Shown: piece after piece, positions 24,601 through 35,615 of the stretch
Numbering within the stretch: position 1 is the first letter of the stretch
How the letters are laid out: each line of letters begins with the position of its first letter
Assembly (NCBI GenBank): GCA_964435565.1
Contig: CAYSZR010000017.1
Coordinates: forward strand, 1 to 36,327
Direction: 5' to 3'
DNA length: 36,327 bases
Source of the DNA: QAMH01 sp964435565
Lineage (GTDB): Bacteria > Actinomycetota > Coriobacteriia > Coriobacteriales > QAMH01
Notes under the pieces: model-generated
Database searches by the model: none
What the model was told of the DNA's origin: nothing
Seen by the model: the letters and a program-made list of their open reading frames with translations, nothing else
Made by a program: the position numbers and the translations under genes

Positions 24601-26100
24601 CGAGAACGTCCCAAACGACAGACGCCCCGCGCTCAACCATGCGCTTTGCCGCCTTGATATTCGCAGCCTGCTCAAGCTCAACCAGGCGTTTCATCACGAA
24701 CGGCTTGAANNNNNNNNNNNNNNNNNNNNNNNNNNNNNNNNNNNNNNNNNNNGCGCCATCTGCTTGGGAAGACCACACTGATGGATCTTCAGCTGCGGGC
24801 CAACGACAATAACGGAACGGCCCGAATAGTCGACACGCTTGCCAAGAAGATTCTGACGGAAACGGCCCTGCTTGCCCTTGAGCATGTCCGCAAGCGATTT
24901 AAGCGGGCGATTGCCGGGGCCTACAACGGGACGACCGCGACGGCCGTTGTCAAAAAGCGCGTCAACGGCTTCTTGAAGCATGCGCTTCTCGTTGTTCACG
25001 ATAATGTCTGGAGCCGAAAGGTCGAGCAACTTCTTCAGACGGTTATTGCGATTGATAACGCGACGATACAGGTCGTTCAGATCACTTGTCGCGAAACGAC
25101 CGCCGTCAAGCTGCACCATGGGGCGCAGGTCGGGCGGGATAACCGGGATGACATCGAGAATCATGTCCGATGGCTCGTTGTCACTGCGAAGGAAAGCCTC
25201 GACAACCTTGAGGCGCTTAATCGCCTTGGCACGCTTCTGGCCCTTGCCAGTTGCAATGGTTTCACGCAGTTCTTCGGCACATTCCTCAAGGTTAACCGCT
25301 CCAAGCAAGTCGCGAACCGACTCGGCGCCCATACCACCGCGGAAATAGTCGCGGTAGTTCAGACGCATCTCGCGATACAGCGTTTCATCAGAAATAAGCG
25401 TCTTTGGTTTGATATCGAGCAGCGTCTCGAAGGCAAGATTGCGCATATCCTTGCGCTCTTCGAATTCTTCGTGCAGGTCAGAGATCTCGTTCTCGACCTC
25501 TTCAGGCGTCATGAGATCTTCTTCATCGTACTCACGTTCGCCGTTTTCATCGAAGTACTCAGTCGACTGATGACGCGTCGCCTGAATCAGACGATCGCGC
25601 TCGGCATCAAGCTCCTCGAGGCTGGCGGTCAGCTCTTCGGCGAGCTCTTCCTTATCTTCGTCAAGAGCCTCTTCGTCGACCCACGTGATGATGTTGCTTG
25701 CAAAGTAAAGTACCTTCTCAAGGTCTTTAGGCGAAATGTCGAGCAGATAGCCAAGGCGGCTCGGGCTGCCCTTGAAATACCAGATATGGCTTACCGGGGC
25801 GGCAAGCTCAATATGACCCATGCGCTCGCGACGAACCTTAGCGCGCGTTACCTCAACGCCGCAACGTTCGCAAACGATTCCCTTGAAGCGAATGCGCTTA
25901 TATTTGCCGCATGCGCATTCCCAGTCTTTCGTCGGGCCAAAGATCTTTTCGCAGAACAAGCCGTCTTTTTCGGGCTTGAGCGTACGGTAGTTAATGGTTT
26001 CGGGCTTCTTGACCTCACCATGCGACCAGGAGCGGATCTTCTCGGCGCTCGCCAGGCCAATACGGAATTCGTCGAAGTTATTGACATCAAATACGGTCAT
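21626..26100 (-). CDS. rpoC: DNA-directed RNA polymerase subunit beta' (interrupted by an assembly gap)
   Basis: The beta' subunit of RNA polymerase. The N-terminal zinc site is Cys62, 64, 77 and 80 (CACG...CERC). The catalytic NADFDGDQMAVH and the HSGGVAGEDITQG segment are present, with no large lineage insert in the trigger loop region. The 43 Ns at 24710-24752 split the frame: HQCGLPKQMA ends the first half and FKPFVMKRL starts the second, where RpoC normally reads MALELFKPF. Only about 8 bases are missing, so the gene is intact at about 1479 residues and the gap length is wrong. After the usual end of RpoC (IGKPIPAGTGLKRYRNLQ) comes an extension of about 220 residues. It contains a domain strikingly like the alpha-subunit CTD (nt 21932-22111) and a very acidic tail. 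The ATG at 26100 has GGAGAGGAG upstream and lies three bases after the rpoB stop. Confidence 0.96.
21932..22111 (-). other. Alpha-CTD-like helix-hairpin-helix domain within the RpoC C-terminal extension
   Basis: Sixty residues beginning LYLFDDLGVSQRWAN and ending GLGARDLL. They align without gaps to the E. coli RpoA C-terminal domain (VDDLELTVRSAN...YIGDLV...TEVELL...LGKKSLTEIK): FDDL for VDDL, RWAN for RSAN, GDLV for GDLV, KTEDEL for RTEVEL, IEELK for LTEIK. A nucleic-acid or activator contact role is inferred. Confidence 0.65.
24710..24752. other. Assembly gap (43 Ns) inside rpoC
   Basis: Unknown bases. The flanking protein sequence predicts that about 8 bases are really missing, giving LEL between MA and FKPF. 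The excess of about 35 Ns accounts exactly for the apparent frame change between the two halves. Confidence 0.95.
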
Positions 26101-26103
26101 GGC

Positions 26104-29700
<3,597 letters not shown>

Positions 29701-29771
29701 TTGGTACTCCTCCTTCAAACCACATGGCTTATGAATTCGGTTGGCATCCGGCTGGGTGCCATAGGAGCTAG

Positions 29772-29800
29772 AGAATATTAGCCAGGACCGGTGAAGTCAA
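29772..29800 (-). promoter_or_regulatory. Predicted sigma-70-type promoter for rpoBC
   Basis: On the minus strand, TTGACT (29795-29800), a 17-bp spacer and TATTCT (29772-29777), about 70 bases upstream of the rpoB GTG. It would let rpoBC be transcribed separately from rplJL and the PPK2 gene. Confidence 0.65.
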
Positions 29801-29910
29801 GACATTTTTTGCCGAGCGGTCGTCAATTATCGACTCGAGTCGCAAACGGTGCGCTATTTTCGGTGAATTTCTAGTATATGAGCAATCGTGTAGACCCTGT
29901 GGATACAACA

Positions 29911-29951
29911 AGAGGTCCCGCGCGTGGCATCAAGCCGCCAGCGGGACCTCT
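29911..29951 (-). terminator. Terminator hairpin downstream of the PPK2 gene
   Basis: AGAGGTCCCGC pairs perfectly with GCGGGACCTCT around a loop of about 19 bases; on the minus strand TTGTTGT follows. It starts about 28 bases after the PPK2 stop and lies before the rpoB promoter. Confidence 0.7.
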
Positions 29952-29979
29952 ATTTCATTCAAGCAGGAAACCTGCGCGT

Positions 29980-31551
29980 CTATTCCGCTTTGAGGCGCTT
30001 TTCGATTGCTTTGTTGATGGCTTTCAGCGTTTTGATACGCGCATACTTCTTGTCATCGGATTCGACGATAAGCCACGGTGCGAAATCGGTTGAGGTCAAG
30101 CGCAACATATCGTTGACGGCTTCGCAATATTGCGGGTATTTCTCGCGATTGCGCCAATCCTCATCCGTCAACTTCCATGCCCTATCCGGGTCATTCTTTC
30201 GTGCTTCAAACCGTGCAAGCTGCTCATCGGGGGATACGTTTATCCAGAACTTGAGGAAGATTATGCCAGTGCGGTACATCTCCCATTCGAAATCATTGAT
30301 TTCCTCGAAAGCCCGGCGCCAATCGGGCGCAGCACAAAATCCCTCAACGCGCTCTACCATGACGCGACCATACCAAGAACGATCATATATTGCAGCATGT
30401 CCGCTCTTGGGAAGACTTATCCAGTACCGCCATAAAAATGGATGCTCCTTTTCAAGCGGCGTCGGAGCAGCAGATGGAACGACACGATAATCGCGAGCGT
30501 CGAGCGCTGCGGAAACACGCTTGATATTCCCGCCTTTTCCAGCTGCGTCCCATCCTTCATATACAAGCATCATCGGGATGCCTTTACGATACAGTTCTGA
30601 TTGTAATTCTCCGAGCTTTTCTTGTTCCTCTCGCAGCTCTTTGCGGTATTTCTCTTCGCTGATCGAAAGGTTATGTGCTATGTTTTCGACCTTTTGTACC
30701 GGAACCAAGGTATAGCGCGAGCGGGGCAATGGGAAATTATCTGGAATAACGATGGGGTGCTCTGCACCCTTGCGGTGCCGGTCAAGTCCGTCGGTTATCT
30801 CTTCGGCGAGCGCCTCGAGAAATTCTATTCGACGAACACGGCGGTTTTCCGCGGCGATGATATGCCAAGGGGCTTCTGCCGTATTCGTCAGCTCGAGGAG
30901 GCTATCGAACATCGAGGCCCACTTCTCATACCCCCCGTTTTGCACGATGTCATTCTTATTTACCCGCCAAGACGTCGATTTATCTTCCTGCAATGCAGAG
31001 ATACGGCGTTTTTGCTCCTTTTTCCCCAGATGAAAAAAACACTTGATGATCAGATAACCATCGTCGATAAGCTGACGCTCGAACATCGCCGCCGATTCGG
31101 CAAAAAGCCCCGCCTCACCATTGCCGCTTTTTACAATATAGTCAACGCTATCACGTAAAATTGGATGCGGCAGGGTCATCCTCTTGCTGCTGTCGATCAT
31201 TCCAGACAAAATACGTGCAGCTTCCGAATACCAGCTTTTATCAAAGATCGTAATGGTCCCGTACTGACCGACCGCTTCCCAATAGCGCTTCATGAAGGGG
31301 AAACGACGTTCATCGTCAGAGGGACTATTCATCGAATGGACGCGAAATGCGCGAGGATCGAGATCTTTGACGATCTGGGAGATGCTCGTGCCTTTTCCCG
31401 ACGCGCTCCATCCGTCAACGCAAATCACAACGGGCAATTTTTCACGAATGCATTCCTGCTGCAAGCTAATCAAACGGTTCGTAAGCTCTTTTTTGCGCTG
31501 TGCATACTCTTCTTTGCTGATGCGCTTCTTAAGGTTTGCCTGCTCAAGCAT
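29980..31551 (-). CDS. pap: Two-domain polyphosphate kinase 2 (polyphosphate:AMP phosphotransferase type)
   Basis: A 523-residue protein with two fused PPK2 domains. Each has a Walker A loop: GWSASGKGT near residue 47 and GWDAAGKGG near 308. Each also has a lid/Walker B-type segment, FDKSWYSEAAR in the first domain and YDRSWYGRVMVERVEGF in the second. In characterised cases two-domain PPK2 proteins phosphorylate AMP to ADP with polyphosphate, whereas one-domain forms act on NDPs. The second domain keeps the fuller set of motifs and is the likely catalytic one. The ribosome site before the ATG is modest (AAGGCGG). It sits between rplL and rpoB on the same strand, with a terminator on both sides, so it is probably an independent unit. 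Its role would be nucleotide salvage or energy buffering from polyphosphate. Confidence 0.9.
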   Translation of the reverse strand: MLEQANLKKRISKEEYAQRKKELTNRLISLQQECIREKLPVVICVDGWSASGKGTSISQIVKDLDPRAFRVHSMNSPSDDERRFPFMKRYWEAVGQYGTITIFDKSWYSEAARILSGMIDSSKRMTLPHPILRDSVDYIVKSGNGEAGLFAESAAMFERQLIDDGYLIIKCFFHLGKKEQKRRISALQEDKSTSWRVNKNDIVQNGGYEKWASMFDSLLELTNTAEAPWHIIAAENRRVRRIEFLEALAEEITDGLDRHRKGAEHPIVIPDNFPLPRSRYTLVPVQKVENIAHNLSISEEKYRKELREEQEKLGELQSELYRKGIPMMLVYEGWDAAGKGGNIKRVSAALDARDYRVVPSAAPTPLEKEHPFLWRYWISLPKSGHAAIYDRSWYGRVMVERVEGFCAAPDWRRAFEEINDFEWEMYRTGIIFLKFWINVSPDEQLARFEARKNDPDRAWKLTDEDWRNREKYPQYCEAVNDMLRLTSTDFAPWLIVESDDKKYARIKTLKAINKAIEKRLKAE

Positions 31552-31695
31552 TTCAGCCGCCTTCCCGTATATATGACTATATACAGATTAGCACGCGTGA
31601 CACCTCATGTTCCCTTTTTCAGCACAATAACCTAAGCAGCTTGATACAGCATGCCGCATTTGGCCGTGCGTTGCGCAGAAAACCCGCATCGCCAG

Positions 31696-31734
31696 AATAA
31701 AAAAGGGCCGGTCCCCATGGGAGCCGGCCCTTTC
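31696..31734 (-). terminator. Rho-independent terminator after rplL
   Basis: On the minus strand AAAGGGCCGG pairs with CCGGCCCTTT around a short interrupted loop and is followed by a run of T. It lies about 20 bases after the rplL stop, ending the rplJL transcript before the PPK2 gene. Confidence 0.9.
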
Positions 31735-31752
31735 GTGCATATATATGCTTAA

Positions 31753-32124
31753 TTACTTGAGGGAGATGACAGCGCCAGCAGCCTGGAACTTCTCCTTGGC
31801 AGCCTCTGCGTCGTCCTTGCTTGCGCCCTCAACGATATTGCAGGGAGCGCCCTCGACGAGTGCTTTAGCCTCTTTAAGACCCAGGCTCGTGACCTCGCGG
31901 ACAACCTTGATGACAGCAATCTTGTTGTCGCCAAAGGACTCGAGAACAACGTCAAAATCGGTCTTTTCCTCAGCAGAAGCCTCAGCGCCACCAGCAGCAG
32001 GAGCTGCAACAGCGACAGGAGCGGCAGCGGAGACACCAAACGCGTCTTCCAGATCATGAACGAGCTCAGAGAGCTCGAGAGCGGTCAGGCCCTTGATGCC
32101 TTCGAGAATTTCTTCCTTGGTCAT
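31753..32124 (-). CDS. rplL: 50S ribosomal protein L7/L12
   Basis: The stalk protein of the large subunit, 123 residues, which recruits translational GTPases. The N-terminal dimerisation segment (LEGIKGLTALELSELVHDLEDAFGV) is followed by the Ala/Pro/Gly hinge and the conserved C-terminal domain (TDFDVVLESFGDNKIAVIKVVREVTSLGLKEAK). AAAGG precedes the ATG. It is transcribed with rplJ 62 bp upstream and is followed by a strong terminator. Confidence 0.98.
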   Translation of the reverse strand: MTKEEILEGIKGLTALELSELVHDLEDAFGVSAAAPVAVAAPAAGGAEASAEEKTDFDVVLESFGDNKIAVIKVVREVTSLGLKEAKALVEGAPCNIVEGASKDDAEAAKEKFQAAGAVISLK

Positions 32125-32186
32125 TTTAAAAACCTTTCAATCTTGGCGGCAGTTCAGCCACCTTGCTAGTAATAACAACAGTAGCG

Positions 32187-32705
32187 TTATGCAGCCTTCT
32201 GATCTGCAACAGCCTTGACCGCGCGTGCCAGCGATTCCGCCGGTGCCGCGCAGACGCGTGCAAGCCCCGTAACAGGAGCAAGCATTGTGGAGAGGAGCAT
32301 TGCGACGAGCTGCTCTTTGCTGGGCAGATCGGCAATCGCGAGCGTCTCTTCGACAGACATGACTTTGCCGTCTACGATACCGCCCTTGATCTCTAGAGCC
32401 TCATGTTCTTTTGCAAATTCCTTGACGGCCTTTGCAGAAGCAGCTATTTCTGACTCGCAGAAAATAAACGCTGTGGGGCCTGCAAGAACTTCGGGGATTT
32501 CAGGAAGCTCGAGATTCTTCATTGCGATGGCAGCAAGATTGTTCTTGAAAACATACATGCGTGCGCCGCCTTCGCGGACATTATGACGAAGCTCCTGGAC
32601 CTCCTTGACGGTAAGACCACGGGCATCGATAAACCAGCAACCTGTGCTTTCCTTGAAAAGGTTGGTAATCTGCTCGACTTGCTCGACTTTTTGCTGTGTT
32701 GGCAT
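32187..32705 (-). CDS. rplJ: 50S ribosomal protein L10
   Basis: The 172-residue L10 protein, base of the L7/L12 stalk. The N-terminal KVEQVEQITNLFKESTGCWFIDARGLTVKEVQELR and the Ala-rich C-terminal helix that binds L12 dimers are typical. The start is the ATG at 32703-32705, preceded by AAAGGAGG; an upstream in-frame GTG overlaps that ribosome site and is rejected. A structured L10 leader precedes it, so autoregulation by L10-L12 binding is expected. Confidence 0.97.
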   Translation of the reverse strand: MPTQQKVEQVEQITNLFKESTGCWFIDARGLTVKEVQELRHNVREGGARMYVFKNNLAAIAMKNLELPEIPEVLAGPTAFIFCESEIAASAKAVKEFAKEHEALEIKGGIVDGKVMSVEETLAIADLPSKEQLVAMLLSTMLAPVTGLARVCAAPAESLARAVKAVADQKAA

Positions 32706-32725
32706 GTGCACCTCCTTTCATATAC

Positions 32726-32870
32726 ATCGACCCCCGCTGCTTGACAGTGGGGGTCGATAAGGAAGTGCTGCATTCAGCATATCGTATCAACCACCTCGGC
32801 GGGCGGAAACATCTGTTTCCCTTCGGCTCATACGAGCACCGGCTGTCTTAGGTAGCGGGTAAAACTTACA
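32726..32870 (-). ncRNA. L10 leader (rplJL autoregulatory mRNA structure) with attenuator-like stem
   Basis: The untranslated leader of rplJ contains the recognisable L10-leader core on the minus strand: CTACCTAAGACAGCCGGTG, then a purine-rich AAGGGAAACAG..., then CCGCCGAGGTGG. A second stem, ATCGACCCCC with GGGGGTCGAT (32726-32758), lies just before the ribosome site and could act as an attenuator or sequester the site. No T-run follows it. Confidence 0.8.
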
Positions 32871-32881
32871 AACGCGCAGTG

Positions 32882-32910
32882 ATAATAAACCTATTTCAGC
32901 GCCTGCGCAA
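32882..32910 (-). promoter_or_regulatory. Predicted promoter of rplJL
   Basis: On the minus strand, TTGCGC (32905-32910), 17 bp, TATTAT (32882-32887), placed just upstream of the L10 leader and downstream of rplA. Confidence 0.55.
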
Positions 32911-32928
32911 TACGCTGGAATACGAGAT

Positions 32929-33636
32929 TTACGCCTCGGTGTAGTTGCGCGTTACCTCAGGAGCAACTTTGATGCCAGGGCCCATGGTCGAAGTAACGGT
33001 GATTGACCTAACGTAGCGACCCTTTGTTGCAGCCGGCTTCACACGCAAAATCTCATCGTAAAGCGCACCATAGTTTTCAACGAGCTTGACTGCGTCAAAG
33101 GATGCCTTGCCTATGTTCACATGGCAGATACCGAAGCGGTCTGCACGATATTCAACCTTGCCACCTTTAAGTTCGCCGACCGCTTTAGCGACATCGGGGG
33201 TGACGGTGCCAAGCTTGGGGTTGGGCATGAGACCGCGCGGGCCGAGGACCTTGCCCAAACGACCAACCTTGCTCATCATATCCGGCGTCGCAACAGCAGC
33301 GTCGAATTCGATTTTGCCAGCCTGGATATCAGCAACCAAGTCGTCCGAACCAACAATGTCGGCTCCAGCCTCAGCTGCCTCTTTTGCCTTGTCGCCTTCG
33401 GCGAAAACAGCAACGCGGACTTCTTTGCCGGTGCCATTAGGCAAGGAGATAGAACCGCGCACCTGCTGATCAGCCTGGCGCGTGTCAATGTTCAGACGAA
33501 AATGCGCTTCAACGCTTTCGTCGAACGTCGCATTGGCTGTTTCCTTAATCAGGTTTGCAGCCTCAAGCGGGGTGTAAAACTTGCCTTCCTCGATTTTCTC
33601 GAGTGCGGCATTGTACTTCTTTCCGTGCTTTGCCAT
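32929..33636 (-). CDS. rplA: 50S ribosomal protein L1
   Basis: The 235-residue L1 protein of the large-subunit L1 stalk. MAKHGKKYNAALEKIEEGKFY, LGKVLGPRGLMPNPKLGTVT and NIGKASFDAVKLVEN are conserved signatures. The ATG at 33634-33636 is chosen because AGGAGG lies seven bases upstream; an ATG two codons earlier is too close to that site and would add residues not seen in the family. It follows rplK closely and is probably cotranscribed with it. Confidence 0.97.
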   Translation of the reverse strand: MAKHGKKYNAALEKIEEGKFYTPLEAANLIKETANATFDESVEAHFRLNIDTRQADQQVRGSISLPNGTGKEVRVAVFAEGDKAKEAAEAGADIVGSDDLVADIQAGKIEFDAAVATPDMMSKVGRLGKVLGPRGLMPNPKLGTVTPDVAKAVGELKGGKVEYRADRFGICHVNIGKASFDAVKLVENYGALYDEILRVKPAATKGRYVRSITVTSTMGPGIKVAPEVTRNYTEA

Positions 33637-33721
33637 GGTCATTCCTCCTTGTGGTCAACGAGCCTGGCCGGCTCTCCCACGTTGATTTAGATGCGACACA
33701 AATGAAGGCGTCGCATTGATA

Positions 33722-34153
33722 CTACTTTTCGACGAGCACGCCCATGCTTCGAGCGGTCCCGGCAACGATCTTCTTAGCTGCCTCGACGTCGTTGGCGTTC
33801 AAATCGGGAAGCTTCGTCTCTGCAATTTCGGTAAGCTGAGCCTGAGTCAGCGTGCCAACCTTATCGCGCTGAGGAACTCCGCTGCCCTTTTCGATACCGA
33901 GCGCCTGGCGGATAAGAACCGCCGCCGGCGGTGTCTTGGTGATGAAGTCAAAGGACTTATCTTCGTAAACGGTGATTTCAACAGGGATAATCGTATTGCT
34001 TTTGTCCTGCGTGGCATTGTTAAACGCCTGGCAAAACTGCATGATATTGACACCCTGAGCGCCGAGAGCCGGGCCTACCGGGGGTGCCGGGTTGGCCTGG
34101 CCAGCGGGAATCTGGAGCTTGATAAAGCCCACTGCTTCCTTGTTCTTAGCCAT
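33722..34153 (-). CDS. rplK: 50S ribosomal protein L11
   Basis: The 143-residue L11 protein, binding the GTPase-associated centre of 23S rRNA. GFIKLQIPAGQANPAPPVGPALGAQGVNIMQFC, the proline-rich N-terminal stretch, is diagnostic. The C-terminal RNA-binding domain ends GTARSMGVLVE. AAGGATG precedes the ATG. It lies between nusG and rplA in the standard order. Confidence 0.98.
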   Translation of the reverse strand: MAKNKEAVGFIKLQIPAGQANPAPPVGPALGAQGVNIMQFCQAFNNATQDKSNTIIPVEITVYEDKSFDFITKTPPAAVLIRQALGIEKGSGVPQRDKVGTLTQAQLTEIAETKLPDLNANDVEAAKKIVAGTARSMGVLVEK

Positions 34154-34272
34154 AATACATCCTTACCTCTAGGGTACTTTAATTGCACCCGCGTTTTCTA
34201 TATTGAAAGCACCTTAACCGTGAGAAGCCCTCTTCCACATCGAGGCACAGCACGCGGCGCATTTCTCTCAAC

Positions 34273-34803
34273 TTAAATTCTTGCTACCTGATCAAAACTG
34301 AGCTCGACAGGTGTTTCGCGCCCAAAAATGGAGACGAGCACCTTTACCTTGCCGGCTTCGGGATTGACCTCAGATACGGTGCCATCGAAATCAGCAAGCG
34401 GTCCGCTCACGACCTTGATTGACTGACCCTCTTCAAGATCAGTCGAGGTCTTCTTGGGAGCCTCGGGGCTTACATGCTTCGTGATTTTATTGAACTCTTC
34501 ACGCGTAAGCGGAATGGGCTGACCTTCGCTACCAACAAAACCAGTTACACCCGGCGTGTTGTGGATGGCAACCTGCGTGCGGGCGTCAAGATTCGCCTTA
34601 ATCAAGACATATCCGGGAAAAACCTTCTTCTCGCTGGTTACCCGACGGCCGCCCTCTTTTATTTCAGTTATCTCCTCGGTAGGAATAAGTACCTCGAAAA
34701 TATTGTTCTCGAGCCCCTGCGTTTCGATCAGATGCTCGATGTTCGTCCTTACCCTGTTCTCATATCCGGAATAGGTATGGACTACGTACCACCTTCTAGC
34801 CAT
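34273..34803 (-). CDS. nusG: Transcription termination/antitermination protein NusG
   Basis: A 176-residue NusG. The N-terminal NGN domain begins MARRWYVVHTYSGYENRV and includes KVFPGYVLIKANLD. The C-terminal KOW domain includes GQSIKVVSGPLADFDGTVSEVNPEAGKVKV. The ATG at 34801-34803 fits the family and has GGGGTG seven bases upstream; an ATG two codons earlier is less well placed. The start overlaps the secE stop by eight bases, so translation of the two is coupled. Confidence 0.97.
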   Translation of the reverse strand: MARRWYVVHTYSGYENRVRTNIEHLIETQGLENNIFEVLIPTEEITEIKEGGRRVTSEKKVFPGYVLIKANLDARTQVAIHNTPGVTGFVGSEGQPIPLTREEFNKITKHVSPEAPKKTSTDLEEGQSIKVVSGPLADFDGTVSEVNPEAGKVKVLVSIFGRETPVELSFDQVARI

Positions 34804-35209
34804 TAGCATTCACCCCTAGGGAAGAAATGGCGTCAAGCGGAATAATGATGACGTTATCGATGATTGCGATAAAGACACCGAAGAACACGAGAGCGCCGAT
34901 AACGATGAGGCTGGCATTCAGCAGCTCTGAGCGTGTCGGCCAGACCACGCGCTGCATTTCGCCTTTGACCTCTTTGCAATAAGTAACGAAGCGTTTCCAG
35001 AGACTCGGTTTCGCGGCCTTACCGTCGCTGCCCTTAGGAGCAACCTTGGCCTTGGGATTCTCGGCGTTCTTATCCTTTGAACGAGAAAGAAACCCTGATT
35101 TTTTCTCTGGCTGCGCGGTAGTGGCCTGTGCTATATCGTTAGCGGACTGAGCTCTCTGCTCTTCGCTACGATTATCGCGCCTGCGCTTCTTATGTTTCTT
35201 CTGAGCCAT
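34796..35209 (-). CDS. secE: Preprotein translocase subunit SecE
   Basis: A 137-residue SecE. A long, very basic, hydrophilic N-terminus (MAQKKHKKRRRDNR...) precedes the conserved amphipathic segment RFVTYCKEVKGEMQRVVWPTR and one membrane helix (LIVIGALVFFGVFIAIIDNVI). The start at 35209 excludes upstream codons that would run into the tRNA-Trp gene. It forms the SecYEG channel with SecY and SecG, encoded elsewhere. Confidence 0.93.
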   Translation of the reverse strand: MAQKKHKKRRRDNRSEEQRAQSANDIAQATTAQPEKKSGFLSRSKDKNAENPKAKVAPKGSDGKAAKPSLWKRFVTYCKEVKGEMQRVVWPTRSELLNASLIVIGALVFFGVFIAIIDNVIIIPLDAISSLGVNANG

Positions 35210-35275
35210 CTTAATCCGTTCATACAAGGTAACGTATACCTTTAAACGACCGACGAGTGCCGGTCGTGATAGTAC

Positions 35276-35352
35276 TGGCAGGCCAGGAGGGACTCGAACC
35301 CCCAACATCCGGTTTTGGAGACCGGCGCTCTACCAATTGGAGCTACTGGCCT
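35276..35352 (-). tRNA. tRNA-Trp (CCA anticodon)
   Basis: A full cloverleaf on the minus strand: acceptor AGGCCAG with CTGGCCT, D-stem GCTC/GAGC, anticodon stem CCGGT/ACCGG with loop CTCCAAA (anticodon CCA), T-loop TTCGAGT. The 3' CCA is encoded (35276-35278). It lies between rpmG and secE, a common position for tRNA-Trp. Confidence 0.97.
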
Positions 35353-35390
35353 GTACCTGCGGTCTACTATTGTAGACCAGCGTCATACAC

Positions 35391-35540
35391 CTAGCGAGTC
35401 TCGCGATGCAGCGTGTGGTGGCCGCACCATCTGCAGTACTTCTTGAGCTCAATACGCTCAGGATTGTTCTGCTTGCTCTTCTTGGTCGTATAATTGCGGC
35501 GCTTGCACTCAGTGCAGGCCAAGGTGACCAACGTGCGCAT
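35391..35540 (-). CDS. rpmG: 50S ribosomal protein L33
   Basis: A small, 49-residue L33 (MRTLVTLACTECKRRNYTTKKSK...). It keeps both zinc-binding cysteine pairs, CTEC and CRWC, so it is the zinc-containing form. AGGAGG lies seven bases before the ATG. It sits between tuf and tRNA-Trp, as in many Gram-positive bacteria. Confidence 0.96.
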   Translation of the reverse strand: MRTLVTLACTECKRRNYTTKKSKQNNPERIELKKYCRWCGHHTLHRETR

Positions 35541-35557
35541 TAAATCCTCCTAAAGCG

Positions 35558-35597
35558 CAGACATGGCCCGACGGTTAAACCGCCGGGCCCATCTGCA
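35558..35597 (-). terminator. Hairpin between tuf and rpmG
   Basis: On the minus strand AGATGGGCCCGGCGGTT pairs with AACCGTCGGGCCATGTCT with minor mismatches. It begins about 20 bases after the tuf stop; only a short TTT follows, so read-through into rpmG is possible. Confidence 0.6.
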
Positions 35598-35615
35598 TAT
35601 TTCTTCAAGCGCGTG

